Below are positions 55,832-64,000 of a stretch of DNA of 64,000 nt, piece by piece; the stretch's first letter is position 1; every line of letters begins with the position of its first letter. This DNA comes from an uncultured Saprospiraceae bacterium. GTDB taxonomy: Bacteria; Bacteroidota; Bacteroidia; Chitinophagales; Saprospiraceae. A model generated the notes under the pieces. The model did no database searches. It was not told the origin of the DNA and saw only the letters and a program-made list of their open reading frames with translations. Location: contig CALIHL010000029.1 of assembly GCA_938022935.1 (NCBI GenBank), forward strand, positions 22,147 through 86,146. The letters run 5' to 3'. The translations under genes were made by a program, and so were the position numbers.

Positions 55832-56914
55832 TTAAAAGTTGACGATGTGACCATCTTTCGCGTCTATATCACCATCTGTCATCTTCAGGTGTAGCTCGCT
55901 TAGTGCTTGTCCACCTTCGTGATTTTTAATATTTATCCATTCTTTGGCATCAGTAACAAAGGATCCAAACTTCTTTGAAAGCCTCAGTCCAAACTCTTGA
56001 AACCCAAGTTCTTTGATTCTTTGTGCTGCATATGTCGGCGCAAAGAAGAACTTACCTTCTTTCGGGAGCGGCTCTTGTCCTTTTTGATCTTCCCAATGTA
56101 CAACGCCTACTTTACAAACATACTGAAGTTCTGCTCCAAGATGTTTTTGTAATGCCAGCTGCATATTGTGATTTCCTGCAAAGTCTACATAAGAAGAAGT
56201 TAGACTTTTCACATCGTTGATGTGATCATAGTCATATACTTCATCATAATATCCAGTTGTTTTCACCATCTCAACATTGCGTGCTGAGGTAAGACCTATG
56301 GTCCTCACGGACTCATTCTTTAAGCAGCTTGCCAGTCCAAGTGCTGTCTTACTTGACGCACTTGTTAAGATGATCTGCTTAGAATTGTAAAATTCATTTT
56401 GTGAAAACTGATCGTGTATCAAGAATGATGTCGTAAAGAGAGGCCTAAAGATAGACAAGAACTCTTCCATCTCTTTGCTGTACAAAGGATCATTAGTTGT
56501 TTCGATATACTGGTTGTAGATGACAGGAAGAGGCTGCCTATGTTCTACTACATCGGTAAATCCACGAGGACTTATCTTACCGGGTGTTACAACAAGGTGA
56601 GACCCCATAGGGTAGTAGCCATAGAATGTGCTTCCTTCTACCACTCCTTCGCACTTAGACGCTGTCACAGTCGCAAACCCCCAACATGGGATGATACCAT
56701 GACCTTCTTCAGGAACTGGAAAAAACTTCCAGTATCCGACTAAGTCTCCGACAACAGCATAGGTTGTGTTGTTGGAAGTGTAGGCGAACTTGTTGACTTC
56801 CAGGATGGCTTCTCCATCTTTAAGATTGTCTGTGTTTGGTGCATTACTGAGTCCAACTTGAGTTGATCTATAATCAGCTCTATCGACTAATAACCTCGTT
56901 CCGTAGTTTATCAT
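55832..56914 (-). CDS. DUF2855 family protein
   Basis: A 360-residue protein of a family related to medium-chain dehydrogenase/quinone reductases. There is a GroES-like N-terminal region (YTSNNTTYAVVGD, LVGYWKFFPV) and a nucleotide-fold middle with IILTSASSKTALGLASCL. No zinc ligands or biochemical role are known. It lies three bases after the dehalogenase-like gene and 24 before the dehydrogenase, so these three are an operon. Confidence 0.85.
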   Translation of the reverse strand: MINYGTRLLVDRADYRSTQVGLSNAPNTDNLKDGEAILEVNKFAYTSNNTTYAVVGDLVGYWKFFPVPEEGHGIIPCWGFATVTASKCEGVVEGSTFYGYYPMGSHLVVTPGKISPRGFTDVVEHRQPLPVIYNQYIETTNDPLYSKEMEEFLSIFRPLFTTSFLIHDQFSQNEFYNSKQIILTSASSKTALGLASCLKNESVRTIGLTSARNVEMVKTTGYYDEVYDYDHINDVKSLTSSYVDFAGNHNMQLALQKHLGAELQYVCKVGVVHWEDQKGQEPLPKEGKFFFAPTYAAQRIKELGFQEFGLRLSKKFGSFVTDAKEWINIKNHEGGQALSELHLKMTDGDIDAKDGHIVNF

Positions 56915-56917
56915 AGT

Positions 56918-57823
56918 TTATAAAGGGTTGGCATCGATGAATTTTATAATATGCTCAGCTAACAAAGGACCATGGTCTTCTTGTATAAAGTGACCACCAC
57001 CTTCGATAGTAGCATGCGCTTGTTCTTTTGTGCCAGGCACTAATTTGTGAAATACCTTTTCCCCGCCAGCAGTAATAGGATCCTTATCTCCAAAAAGTGT
57101 AATCAATGGTTTGGTCCACTGAGCAAAAACAGTCTTCCAAGCTTGTCGATTATTTTCTGATTCTGGATCATCAGAGCTTGTAGGTACGAGTGCAGGAAAT
57201 ATTTTCGCTCCAGCGGTATAATCTTCATTAGGATAAGGAGCTTGGTATGCGGCTAACTCTTCATCGGATAGCTCTACCTGAGTAGCTCCTTGAATGACCC
57301 CACCAAATGGAAATACTTCTACCTTCTGGCTGAACTTCTGCCACTTGAGAAATGCCTCTGGAGGCGTATGGTCTCCAGTAGGAAGGCCAGTGTTAGATAC
57401 TGCTATACGTGCAAATCGATTAGGATCATTAGCAACAAGTCTGAGGCCTATCAGCCCGCCCCAGTCTTGACAGAACAGTGTGAGGTTCTTAGCGTCTAAC
57501 TGATCCATAAACTCTTGCATCCAAGATACATGGCTTGCATAAGAATAGTCCGACTGTTGTACTGGCTTAGATGACTTACCAAACCCAATGAGGTCAGGTG
57601 CGATACAACGATATCCCGCAGCTAGAAGCGGATCGATCATTTTTCGATAAAGGAACGACCAGCTGGGCTCTCCATGCATCAATAAGATGGTCTCTTTAGC
57701 ATCCCGTGGACCTTCATCAATATAGTGCACACGCATATCGTGTGAGATAGAGATGTAGTGTGGTTCAAAGTTATATCCCGGAAGATTGTCAAATCTCTCG
57801 TCGGGCGTGTTTAGGAATTTCAT
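56918..57823 (-). CDS. Haloalkane dehalogenase family alpha/beta hydrolase
   Basis: A 301-residue hydrolase of haloalkane-dehalogenase subfamily I. The nucleophile is an aspartate, Asp120 in FCQDWGG. Trp121 after it is a halide-binding residue, HGEPSWSF (50-57) forms the oxyanion loop, and the late LFGDKDPI and EGGGHFIQED provide the acid and His. Activity on halogenated compounds is plausible but the natural substrate could be an ester or epoxide. First gene of the operon with DUF2855 and the dehydrogenase. Confidence 0.88.
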   Translation of the reverse strand: MKFLNTPDERFDNLPGYNFEPHYISISHDMRVHYIDEGPRDAKETILLMHGEPSWSFLYRKMIDPLLAAGYRCIAPDLIGFGKSSKPVQQSDYSYASHVSWMQEFMDQLDAKNLTLFCQDWGGLIGLRLVANDPNRFARIAVSNTGLPTGDHTPPEAFLKWQKFSQKVEVFPFGGVIQGATQVELSDEELAAYQAPYPNEDYTAGAKIFPALVPTSSDDPESENNRQAWKTVFAQWTKPLITLFGDKDPITAGGEKVFHKLVPGTKEQAHATIEGGGHFIQEDHGPLLAEHIIKFIDANPL

Positions 57824-58039
57824 ATGGCTGCGGCCTTACTGGTTACAAATTAGAAGGATATTGAGTAAGATCAAAAAAGATATTTCCCGTCAGAGGGATA
57901 CACCTAGTAAAGACATGCTAAAAGGTGCTTAGCTCTTTGATTAACAAGTGTTTAGTTCGATTAGCTATCGCCAATAATAATGTCAAAGCAATACCTTACT
58001 TTCGAGCTTTTGGTATTTCTTCGAGCAAACGTTTCACTT

Positions 58040-58825
58040 ATGGACAACGATATTGTCATCCTTCTAAAAGAGGATAAAATAGCCACGATTACATTGAATC
58101 GTCCGGCGGTATACAACGCACTTAACCAAGATATCAAGTACAAGCTACTTGACGTACTTGATGACTGCAAGAACGATGACGCCATCAGAGCGATCATCAT
58201 TACTGGCGCGGGCAAAGGTTTTTGTGCTGGAGCAGATATGAGCGATTTTTCTAAACGCCCTTCGCCAAGGGATGTACGAGATGACCTTAACTCGCTATAT
58301 GGCGGTATCGTCAGACGGATCACTGAGATGCACAAGCCAGTGATCTGCGCAATCAACGGACCTATGGCAGGAGCTGGAATAGGTATTGGTTTAAGCTGTG
58401 ATTATAAGATCATGGCCGATCACGCTAATATGAGATTTGCCTTTGTCAATATTGGATTGGTGTCAGATGCAGGATCAACTTGGTTCTTGACACGAGCGGT
58501 TGGATATACCAAAGCACTGGAAGTGATCTATGGAGGAGAAAAGATCCCTGCAAGCGAATGCCTTGATATGGGGATCATTAATAGTGTTGTGCCAGCAGAA
58601 GAGTTGATGGCAGCGGCGAAGACATTAGCTGAGCAGTTAGTTGAAAAGTCTCCGTTGGCATTTGAAGCGACTAAGAGACTTATCAATCAATCACTGACGC
58701 AAGGCTTATTTGAGACCATCTCTTCTGAAGCCAATGAGCAGATGTCATTGATCGCAAGTGAAGATCATATGGAAGGAGTGATGGCCTTTGTACAGAAAAG
58801 AAAACCATCCTTTAAAGGCAAATAA
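58040..58825 (+). CDS. Enoyl-CoA hydratase/isomerase, PaaG-like
   Basis: A 261-residue crotonase-fold enzyme. The oxyanion hole is formed by GKGFCAGADMSDF and PMAGAGIGIGLSCD. A catalytic acid is likely in NIGLVSDAGSTWFL, where PaaG-type isomerases use an Asp. So hydration or double-bond isomerisation of enoyl-CoA is likely. The ATG at 58040 is preferred over the ORF start 60 bases earlier because the extra residues are not crotonase-like. It is followed two bases later by the histidine phosphatase gene. Confidence 0.9.
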   Translation: MDNDIVILLKEDKIATITLNRPAVYNALNQDIKYKLLDVLDDCKNDDAIRAIIITGAGKGFCAGADMSDFSKRPSPRDVRDDLNSLYGGIVRRITEMHKPVICAINGPMAGAGIGIGLSCDYKIMADHANMRFAFVNIGLVSDAGSTWFLTRAVGYTKALEVIYGGEKIPASECLDMGIINSVVPAEELMAAAKTLAEQLVEKSPLAFEATKRLINQSLTQGLFETISSEANEQMSLIASEDHMEGVMAFVQKRKPSFKGK

Positions 58826-58827
58826 TT

Positions 58828-59556
58828 ATGTCCAGACTTTTATACTTTAGGCACGCGCAGGCATCTTATGGTAAGGCTGATTATGATCAGTTGTCACCTA
58901 CGGGGTATGAGCAGTCTGAGATACTTGGTGAAAGCTTAGCAAAGAGAGAAGTGCGATTTGATTATATATATGTAGGTCCACTCAAGCGCCACTATCAGAC
59001 ATTATCTAAAGTGCAAGAGGCTTACGCCAAATACAACATAGCACTTCCGGATCCTGTAGAATTGTCAGAATTAGAAGAACATAGAGGCCCGGAAATTCTG
59101 AAAACATCAATGGCTCAGATCAAAAGTGAAGATGAGCAAATTAGAAAATGGGACGAAGAGCGCCAAGCGGATACCTCTTTATTTACAAAAAATGGATTGC
59201 TCATATTTGAAAGAGCGATGACCATGTGGGCGACTGGTCAGTTGGCTCATGTCCAGCCAAAAGAATATCTTGATTGGCCAGCTTTTCGAGTGCAAGTAGC
59301 AAAGGGCTATGATAGAGTCTACAACACTCATAAAAACGAGAAAGGCAAGACGATAGGCCTATTTACGAGTGGAGGGACGATCAGTGCTACTCTTGGCCAT
59401 GTCCTTGGCATGAATGAAAACGAAGATATCATCGGATTAAATGGCGTAGTTCAGAATACCTCTGTAAGCGAATTTTTATTCTCAGGAGAAAGAGTGACCA
59501 TGAAGCGATTTAACGATGTCTCACATCTGCCCGATGCGCTTAAGACTTATGTTTGA
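58828..59556 (+). CDS. Histidine phosphatase family protein
   Basis: A 242-residue phosphoglycerate-mutase-fold phosphatase. The catalytic RHA motif is at residues 8-10 (YFRHAQAS) and the second histidine may be in ATLGHVLG or SGGT. Substrate unknown. It stands between the hydratase and the APH-type kinase, so it could dephosphorylate a pathway intermediate, but this is only context. Confidence 0.85.
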   Translation: MSRLLYFRHAQASYGKADYDQLSPTGYEQSEILGESLAKREVRFDYIYVGPLKRHYQTLSKVQEAYAKYNIALPDPVELSELEEHRGPEILKTSMAQIKSEDEQIRKWDEERQADTSLFTKNGLLIFERAMTMWATGQLAHVQPKEYLDWPAFRVQVAKGYDRVYNTHKNEKGKTIGLFTSGGTISATLGHVLGMNENEDIIGLNGVVQNTSVSEFLFSGERVTMKRFNDVSHLPDALKTYV

Positions 59557-59603
59557 TTATACGATCTGATCTTATTTTTTCAAAAAGAATCTATTTTTAG
59601 AAA

Positions 59604-60671
59604 ATGAAAATTGACGAAGCTAAGGACATCAGAAAAGGCGAAGATCTGGATAGCGCTGAGGTATTGGCATATTTGCAAAAGCATATAGAAGGAATAGGAG
59701 AAGAAATTGAGATCAAGCAGTTTCCTGGAGGGGCGTCTAACTTGACTTATCTATTGAAGTCTGGTAATCGTGAGATGGTGCTAAGGCGTCCACCTTTTGG
59801 TGCTAAGATCAAGTCTGCCCATGATATGGGCAGAGAGCATCGCGTACTTGATGCACTTTCTAAAGGTTATAACAAGGCTCCCAAACCACTTGTGTACTGC
59901 GAGGATGAAAGTGTGATTGGCGCACCATTCTATGTGATGGAAAGGGTAGAAGGCGTCATCATCCGTCATGATATGGGCAAGGAGTTGGACCCGGGGCTTG
60001 TGAAAGGTATCGCTGATAGTCTCATTGACACTTTCGTAAATCTTCACCAATTAGATTATAAAGCGGTTGGACTCGGGGAGCTGGGCCGACCAGAAGGATA
60101 TATCAAAAGACAAGTGGACGGTTGGTCCAAGCGCTATATAAAGTCTCAAACTGAAGAGCAGAAAGAATTAGAATATGTAGGACGTTGGTTAGATGATAAT
60201 CAGCCAACTGAGTCGGGGCACTCATTGATACACAATGATTATAAACATGATAACGTCATCCTTGACGCAAACGATCTTACTCAGGTAAAAGCCATCTTAG
60301 ATTGGGAGATGTGTACACTTGGCGATCCGCTTATGGACCTTGGTACGACATTGGGTTATTGGATGAATTCTGATGATCCCGGCATATTTGTCAAGAGCTT
60401 TGAGAATCCGTCTGTACTGCCTGGTAATCCATCGAGAGAGGAGTTCTTACATCTCTACTCTTTAAAGAGTGGTAAGGAAGTATCGCATCCAGTGTTCTAT
60501 TATGCATTTGGACTATGGAAGACTGGTGTTGTCTTACAGCAGATCTATTATAGATTCAAACATGGCCATACTCAAGATCAAAGATTTGCGATGTTCAATC
60601 ACGTTGTAAAGGCTTTTGGTTCTATGGCATATAGGGCGATAGAGCTGAATCGGATAGATAAGCTTAGTTGA
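59604..60671 (+). CDS. APH-family phosphotransferase, ACAD10/11 kinase type
   Basis: A 355-residue protein-kinase-fold phosphotransferase. The catalytic loop is HNDYKHDNVIL and the metal-binding loop LDWEMCTLGDPLMDLG. The region GGASNLTYLL and the C-terminal FYYAFGLWK are typical of the group that includes the N-terminal domain of ACAD10/ACAD11 and LvaA. It should phosphorylate a hydroxyacyl-CoA, not an aminoglycoside. Its TGA stop lies in an 8-bp tandem repeat. Confidence 0.9.
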   Translation: MKIDEAKDIRKGEDLDSAEVLAYLQKHIEGIGEEIEIKQFPGGASNLTYLLKSGNREMVLRRPPFGAKIKSAHDMGREHRVLDALSKGYNKAPKPLVYCEDESVIGAPFYVMERVEGVIIRHDMGKELDPGLVKGIADSLIDTFVNLHQLDYKAVGLGELGRPEGYIKRQVDGWSKRYIKSQTEEQKELEYVGRWLDDNQPTESGHSLIHNDYKHDNVILDANDLTQVKAILDWEMCTLGDPLMDLGTTLGYWMNSDDPGIFVKSFENPSVLPGNPSREEFLHLYSLKSGKEVSHPVFYYAFGLWKTGVVLQQIYYRFKHGHTQDQRFAMFNHVVKAFGSMAYRAIELNRIDKLS

Positions 60672-60699
60672 TTTGTTGATTTGTTGATTTGTTGCTTTG
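60668..60699 (+). repeat. 8-bp tandem repeat, four copies
   Basis: TTGATTTG three times, then TTGCTTTG, starting at the last codons of the kinase gene and running into the 244-base gap. A degenerate TTGATGAG/TTGATGG tail follows. The gap to 60915 holds no gene I can see. A similar motif occurs at about 47431-47452. Confidence 0.8.
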
Positions 60700-60915
60700 A
60701 TGATGAGCTGATGAGTTGATGGACTGATGTGTTGAATTAGTTTTGTTGAGTAATTAAAAATTGCGTTGATGGATTTTTTTCTCAATTGAAAGGTGAGTTA
60801 AAATATTCTACAGTAAAGCTTTAATTCCGAGCAGTTAGATTTTGATTATTGAGCTGTATTGGCGTAGTAAGAGGCCACTGATTTCGCTCAGTTGTCCATA
60901 GAATGAAAAGAACCC

Positions 60916-61320
60916 TTAAGCCCCCATCTGCCCTCGAAATACCCAATACCGCTGCAACACATAATTAAATCCTAAGGACACAATCGCATCCGTAATGAGT
61001 CTGGAGATTTTATAATCTATGTGAAAGACTTCAGTTAATAGAGTAGTCCCACCACTTTTCAATAGTATACTTCCAATTACAACCAAGATGAACTTTCCAA
61101 TCTGTTGCTGAGCGCCTTGTTTATGCCCTGCAAAGGACCAATAGCGATTGATCGAGTAGTTAACAACAGCGCCAATGAAGCCACCGACTATGATGCCTGT
61201 TATGTAGTGAGTGTGAAACCATTCCACGCAAATTAGCATCAAGAGGTAATCAACAACTCCTCCTACAAAAGCGGAGATCTGCGCCTTGCCAAATGCTTTA
61301 GCTTCTTTTAGAACAGCCAA
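60916..61320 (-). CDS. GtrA family membrane protein
   Basis: A 134-residue protein with four membrane helices and the family motif VVNYSINRYWSFAG, echoed by FNYVLQRYWVFRG near the end. GtrA-like proteins move or present lipid-linked sugars for surface polysaccharides or teichoic-acid decoration. It follows the CDP-alcohol phosphotransferase by 27 bases, so the two are probably co-transcribed. Confidence 0.9.
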   Translation of the reverse strand: MAVLKEAKAFGKAQISAFVGGVVDYLLMLICVEWFHTHYITGIIVGGFIGAVVNYSINRYWSFAGHKQGAQQQIGKFILVVIGSILLKSGGTTLLTEVFHIDYKISRLITDAIVSLGFNYVLQRYWVFRGQMGA

Positions 61321-61347
61321 TGATATTGTTGTCTGATAGTTAGAAAC

Positions 61348-62013
61348 CTATGCTTTCATCGCCTTCTCGGTGATATCTCTTTCATCACCAAGTTTGAATA
61401 TCTGTAATGAGTCACTAAAGTTGATGATCATCAAGAGGATAGATCCTACGAGTGCAAACTTCCATAGAATGCCTGTGAAAAGTATTTCCGCAAGGAGGAA
61501 GATGGAAATGATAATCCTTAGCTCTGTTGGCCCAAGTAAGTGCGTGTCTATCACATACTTGTCTGCGATCTTATATCTCATCAGAGCTAAGATCATCGAG
61601 CCGCCATAAGCAACGACAAATAGAAAGGCGACAACCTTCCAACTTGGAAAATAGAAATAAAAGCCAAGTCCAATGATACTTGCTGATATCCAATCAGCAT
61701 TGATATCTAAGGCCCAACCATACCATTTGCGAGGGATATTGCGATAGTAGGCAAGACGGCCATCGAGGCTATCACCAAACCATTGTATGGCAAACCCAAC
61801 TACAGATAGTAACAACCAATAAGGATTGTCTACTCCGAGTACCATACCTATCGCTATAATAACACTGCCGAGGATGCCAGTTGAAGTTAACATATCAGGG
61901 TTGACCCATGAAGGCATGATGCGACATAGATATGCGATAACGCGAAATTCTGTAACTTTTAAAATGTTCACTCTCTTACGAGATGACTTGATGCGCTTCT
62001 TAGAAGAGTCCAT
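61348..62013 (-). CDS. CDP-alcohol phosphotransferase family protein
   Basis: A 221-residue inner-membrane protein with about six helices that should transfer a phospho-alcohol from a CDP-linked donor. The signature is DSLDG-x2-AYYR, ten residues after the Ala to G, then WALDINAD. The four Asp residues are present, but the Arg that normally follows the Ala is Tyr. The product (a phospholipid or inositol lipid) is unknown. Confidence 0.88.
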   Translation of the reverse strand: MDSSKKRIKSSRKRVNILKVTEFRVIAYLCRIMPSWVNPDMLTSTGILGSVIIAIGMVLGVDNPYWLLLSVVGFAIQWFGDSLDGRLAYYRNIPRKWYGWALDINADWISASIIGLGFYFYFPSWKVVAFLFVVAYGGSMILALMRYKIADKYVIDTHLLGPTELRIIISIFLLAEILFTGILWKFALVGSILLMIINFSDSLQIFKLGDERDITEKAMKA

Positions 62014-62042
62014 TGTTAATCATTTTGATACGAACAAAACGT

Positions 62043-62072
62043 CTCTTAAGACCTTGTGTGTCTTAAGGGAGT
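62043..62072 (-). terminator. Hairpin after the S9 peptidase gene
   Basis: Stem cttaagac (62045-62052) with gtcttaag (62060-62067), extended by ct/ag, and a seven-base loop. It lies about 45 bases past the peptidase stop on the minus strand. The T-run is poor (gttttg), so the terminator function is uncertain. Confidence 0.4.
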
Positions 62073-62116
62073 GTTAAGTAGTGATTATGATCTATGTAAT
62101 GCGCTGACTGTCAGTG

Positions 62117-64000
62117 TTATACTGTGACTTTATCTACAATCTTCTGAAGCGTTTCAGGGATCTCCACCTGATGCCTACCCTTCAAATGCTTCGCTAAGAA
62201 GCGCTCCATCACTGAGATAAATGCCATGCTATTCTGCGGATTAGCAAAGCCATGCCCTTCATCTGGGAAGTTAAGGTACTCCACTGGAAGGCCATGCTTT
62301 TTCATCGCGCTGACGATCTGATCTGACTCTGCAGTCTTCACTCTTGGATCGTTATCACCTTGGCCAACCAGTAACGGTGCTTTGATATTATCTGCATGAA
62401 AGAATGGAGATATTGCAGTAAGATGTTCTTTGCCTTCTTCAGTTGTAGGGTCGCCCATGCGCTTGTGAAACATCGCTCTTGCAGACTCCCAATAAGCCGG
62501 TATGCTTTCTAAAAGTGTAAAGAGGTTAGAAGGACCGACGATGGATACACCGCAGGCATATAAGTCTGGAGTGAATGTCAAGCCAGCGAGGGTAGCATAA
62601 CCACCGTAGCTGCCGCCTAAGATGCCGATGCTCTTAGGGTCACATATCTTTTGATCTATGAGGTGCTTGACGCCATTGCTTAGATCATCTTGCATCTTCT
62701 TGCCCCATTCTCTGTCTCCAGCATTGAGGAAGTGCTTGCCATATCCTGTGGAGCCTCTATAGTTTACTTGTAGCACTGCGTAGCCTCTGTTGGCCAAAAA
62801 CTGAGTGTATGATTGATAGCCCCAGTTGTCTCTAACCCAAGGTCCACCATGAGGCATGATGATGCCCGGGACGAGTTGTTCTTCTGTTCCTTTTGGTGTT
62901 GTAAGATAACCATGGATGGTGATGTCATCAGTACTCTTGTAGCTGACAGGCTTCATCTCACAAAGGTGCTCTCTGGGCACCTCTGGTCTCGGTGTATATA
63001 GAAAGTCAATGCTTCTATCGCTTCTATCAAATAGGTAGGTAGAGCCGGGATCAATATCAGAGTTGACACCGATGATCCAAAGTTGCTCATCCTTTGTTCC
63101 TGATGCAAATGATACTTCTGCTTGATTAAAGTGGTCTCGTAAGAATTTATAATCTGCTTCAAAGGAAGCATCTTTCCAATTGACAAGAGACTTTTCAAAA
63201 GTGTATACAGTACCTATGAGTTCATCAGTAAGACTGGAGAACATAGCACCACCGAGATCTACCTTGCCATCAGGATCACTTTCTAATTTTGTAATCGCAC
63301 CAGTGTTGATATCAAGAAGGCCTAAGAATGATAAGTCTTCATCACCGATATTGGTATTGATATAGACTTGGTTCTCGTTTTTAAATTTCAATATTGAAAT
63401 ATCCTCGTCTCCGGTGCTCGTGATCACCGTCTGCCATCCATCAGCTGTTGACCTTAGAACTTCCATGCCAGCGTCGGCAGTTGATTTGCTGGCGAGCCTT
63501 AATTTATAATCGAGATCAAAATAGAATGCATTAAACGATTCTTTGTTTTCAATGATGATCTCTCTTGCACCAGTTGAGATATTGACTTTGTATAGATCAT
63601 GCCAAGCAGGATCACGATCATTGATGCCCACATAGATAATGTCACTATCTTTCTTTGGAAGTGCCATGATCATAGCGCGGATAGCTCCATAGTCAGTCAA
63701 ATCGGTCGCTGTAGGTATGCCTGAAGCTGCTTGGCTTGGATCGACTGAGTAGAGGTGATAATTCTCATCTCCTCCTTTATCTTGTACGTATAGTATGTAC
63801 TTGCTGTCTCGACTCCAGAAGTAGGAAGTGATCGGGCGCGTTTGATCATTGGTGATCGGTAGTGCACTATCGAAGGAAGCATCTTTCTCTTTGACCCAGA
63901 TATTGAGCATGCCTTTGTATGGCTTTATAAAAGATATATACTTTCCGTCAGGGCTTACTTGTCCGCCAACAATAGTAGGGTTACCGAAGAAGATCTCACG
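62117..64000 (-). CDS. S9 family prolyl oligopeptidase-like peptidase (N-terminus outside window)
   Basis: The frame stays open from the window edge through the ATG at 63910 (upstream codons read REIFFGNPTIVGG and VSPDGKYISF), so the 5' end is outside and the ATG is internal. Residues form a seven-bladed beta-propeller (WSRDSKYILYVQD, YKVNISTGAREI) and then the alpha/beta-hydrolase domain. Catalytic Ser is in GILGGSYGGYA, Asp in QGDNDPRV and His in PDEGHGF. It is probably a dipeptidyl or acylaminoacyl peptidase. Confidence 0.93.
   Translation of the reverse strand, partial: REIFFGNPTIVGGQVSPDGKYISFIKPYKGMLNIWVKEKDASFDSALPITNDQTRPITSYFWSRDSKYILYVQDKGGDENYHLYSVDPSQAASGIPTATDLTDYGAIRAMIMALPKKDSDIIYVGINDRDPAWHDLYKVNISTGAREIIIENKESFNAFYFDLDYKLRLASKSTADAGMEVLRSTADGWQTVITSTGDEDISILKFKNENQVYINTNIGDEDLSFLGLLDINTGAITKLESDPDGKVDLGGAMFSSLTDELIGTVYTFEKSLVNWKDASFEADYKFLRDHFNQAEVSFASGTKDEQLWIIGVNSDIDPGSTYLFDRSDRSIDFLYTPRPEVPREHLCEMKPVSYKSTDDITIHGYLTTPKGTEEQLVPGIIMPHGGPWVRDNWGYQSYTQFLANRGYAVLQVNYRGSTGYGKHFLNAGDREWGKKMQDDLSNGVKHLIDQKICDPKSIGILGGSYGGYATLAGLTFTPDLYACGVSIVGPSNLFTLLESIPAYWESARAMFHKRMGDPTTEEGKEHLTAISPFFHADNIKAPLLVGQGDNDPRVKTAESDQIVSAMKKHGLPVEYLNFPDEGHGFANPQNSMAFISVMERFLAKHLKGRHQVEIPETLQKIVDKVTV

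Overview
The window looks like chromosomal DNA of a free-living member of the Bacteroidota, possibly near the Saprospiria. The evidence is a porP-gldKLMN type IX secretion / gliding block, an FtsZ with the C-terminus common in this phylum, DUF4199 and PorT-like membrane proteins, LytS/LytTR-type signalling, and promoter boxes of the phylum-specific form TAnnTTTG (best example in front of the RNase P RNA). Base composition is moderately AT-rich and even. I saw no insertion sequence, prophage, CRISPR array, tRNA or rRNA.

Layout. 1-1.5 kb: 3' part of ftsZ, then a structured, probably transcribed non-coding stretch ending in a perfect terminator. 1.5-6.1 kb (minus): alpha/beta hydrolase, 3-hydroxyacyl-CoA dehydrogenase, TIM-barrel sugar isomerase and, behind its own terminator, an acyl-CoA ligase. 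6.2-13.8 kb: DUF1761 protein, miaA (no ATG start), two tandem DUF4199 paralogues, an unrecognised 537-residue membrane protein, a CPBP protease, a CBS-type PLP synthase and a LysM protein. 13.9-18.6 kb: kdsB-prmC facing an operon of PorT-like protein, Ppx/GppA phosphatase and a metal ABC permease fused to a MntR/DtxR-like domain. 18.6-25.4 kb (plus): small hypothetical, PhnP-like hydrolase, porP and gldK-L-M-N with a terminator.

25.5-30.4 kb (minus): a leucine-degradation operon (isovaleryl-CoA-type dehydrogenase, carboxylase beta subunit, HMG-CoA lyase, short-chain-type dehydrogenase) that lacks a biotin-carboxylase alpha subunit. 30.6-45.6 kb: Cys-type sulfatase, rnpB, a solitary LuxR helix-turn-helix, TlpA-like lipoprotein, glutamate/dicarboxylate symporter, mnmD with a 49-residue lipoprotein gene upstream, a tandem pair of 80-bp hairpin repeats, dgt, an S4 protein, a frameshifted small ORF, an orphan TRAP binding protein, a MazG-like hydrolase with glycerate kinase, and a LEA-like repeat protein coupled to an alkyl-DHAP-synthase-like flavoprotein. 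45.7-53.5 kb: coiled-coil protein, LytS/LytTR pair, folE-fabD-yqgE, a candidate small RNA, a class-C beta-lactamase-fold hydrolase and an SGNH hydrolase.

54.6-60.7 kb is the most interesting catabolic block: an ACAD10/11-type dehydrogenase, a DUF2855 protein and a haloalkane-dehalogenase-family hydrolase diverge from an enoyl-CoA hydratase, a histidine phosphatase and an APH-fold kinase. The kinase and dehydrogenase are fused in animal ACAD10/11 and are separate in bacterial 4-hydroxyacyl-CoA pathways; here they sit at the two ends of one block. The window closes with GtrA, a CDP-alcohol phosphotransferase with an altered motif, and an S9 peptidase cut by the window edge.
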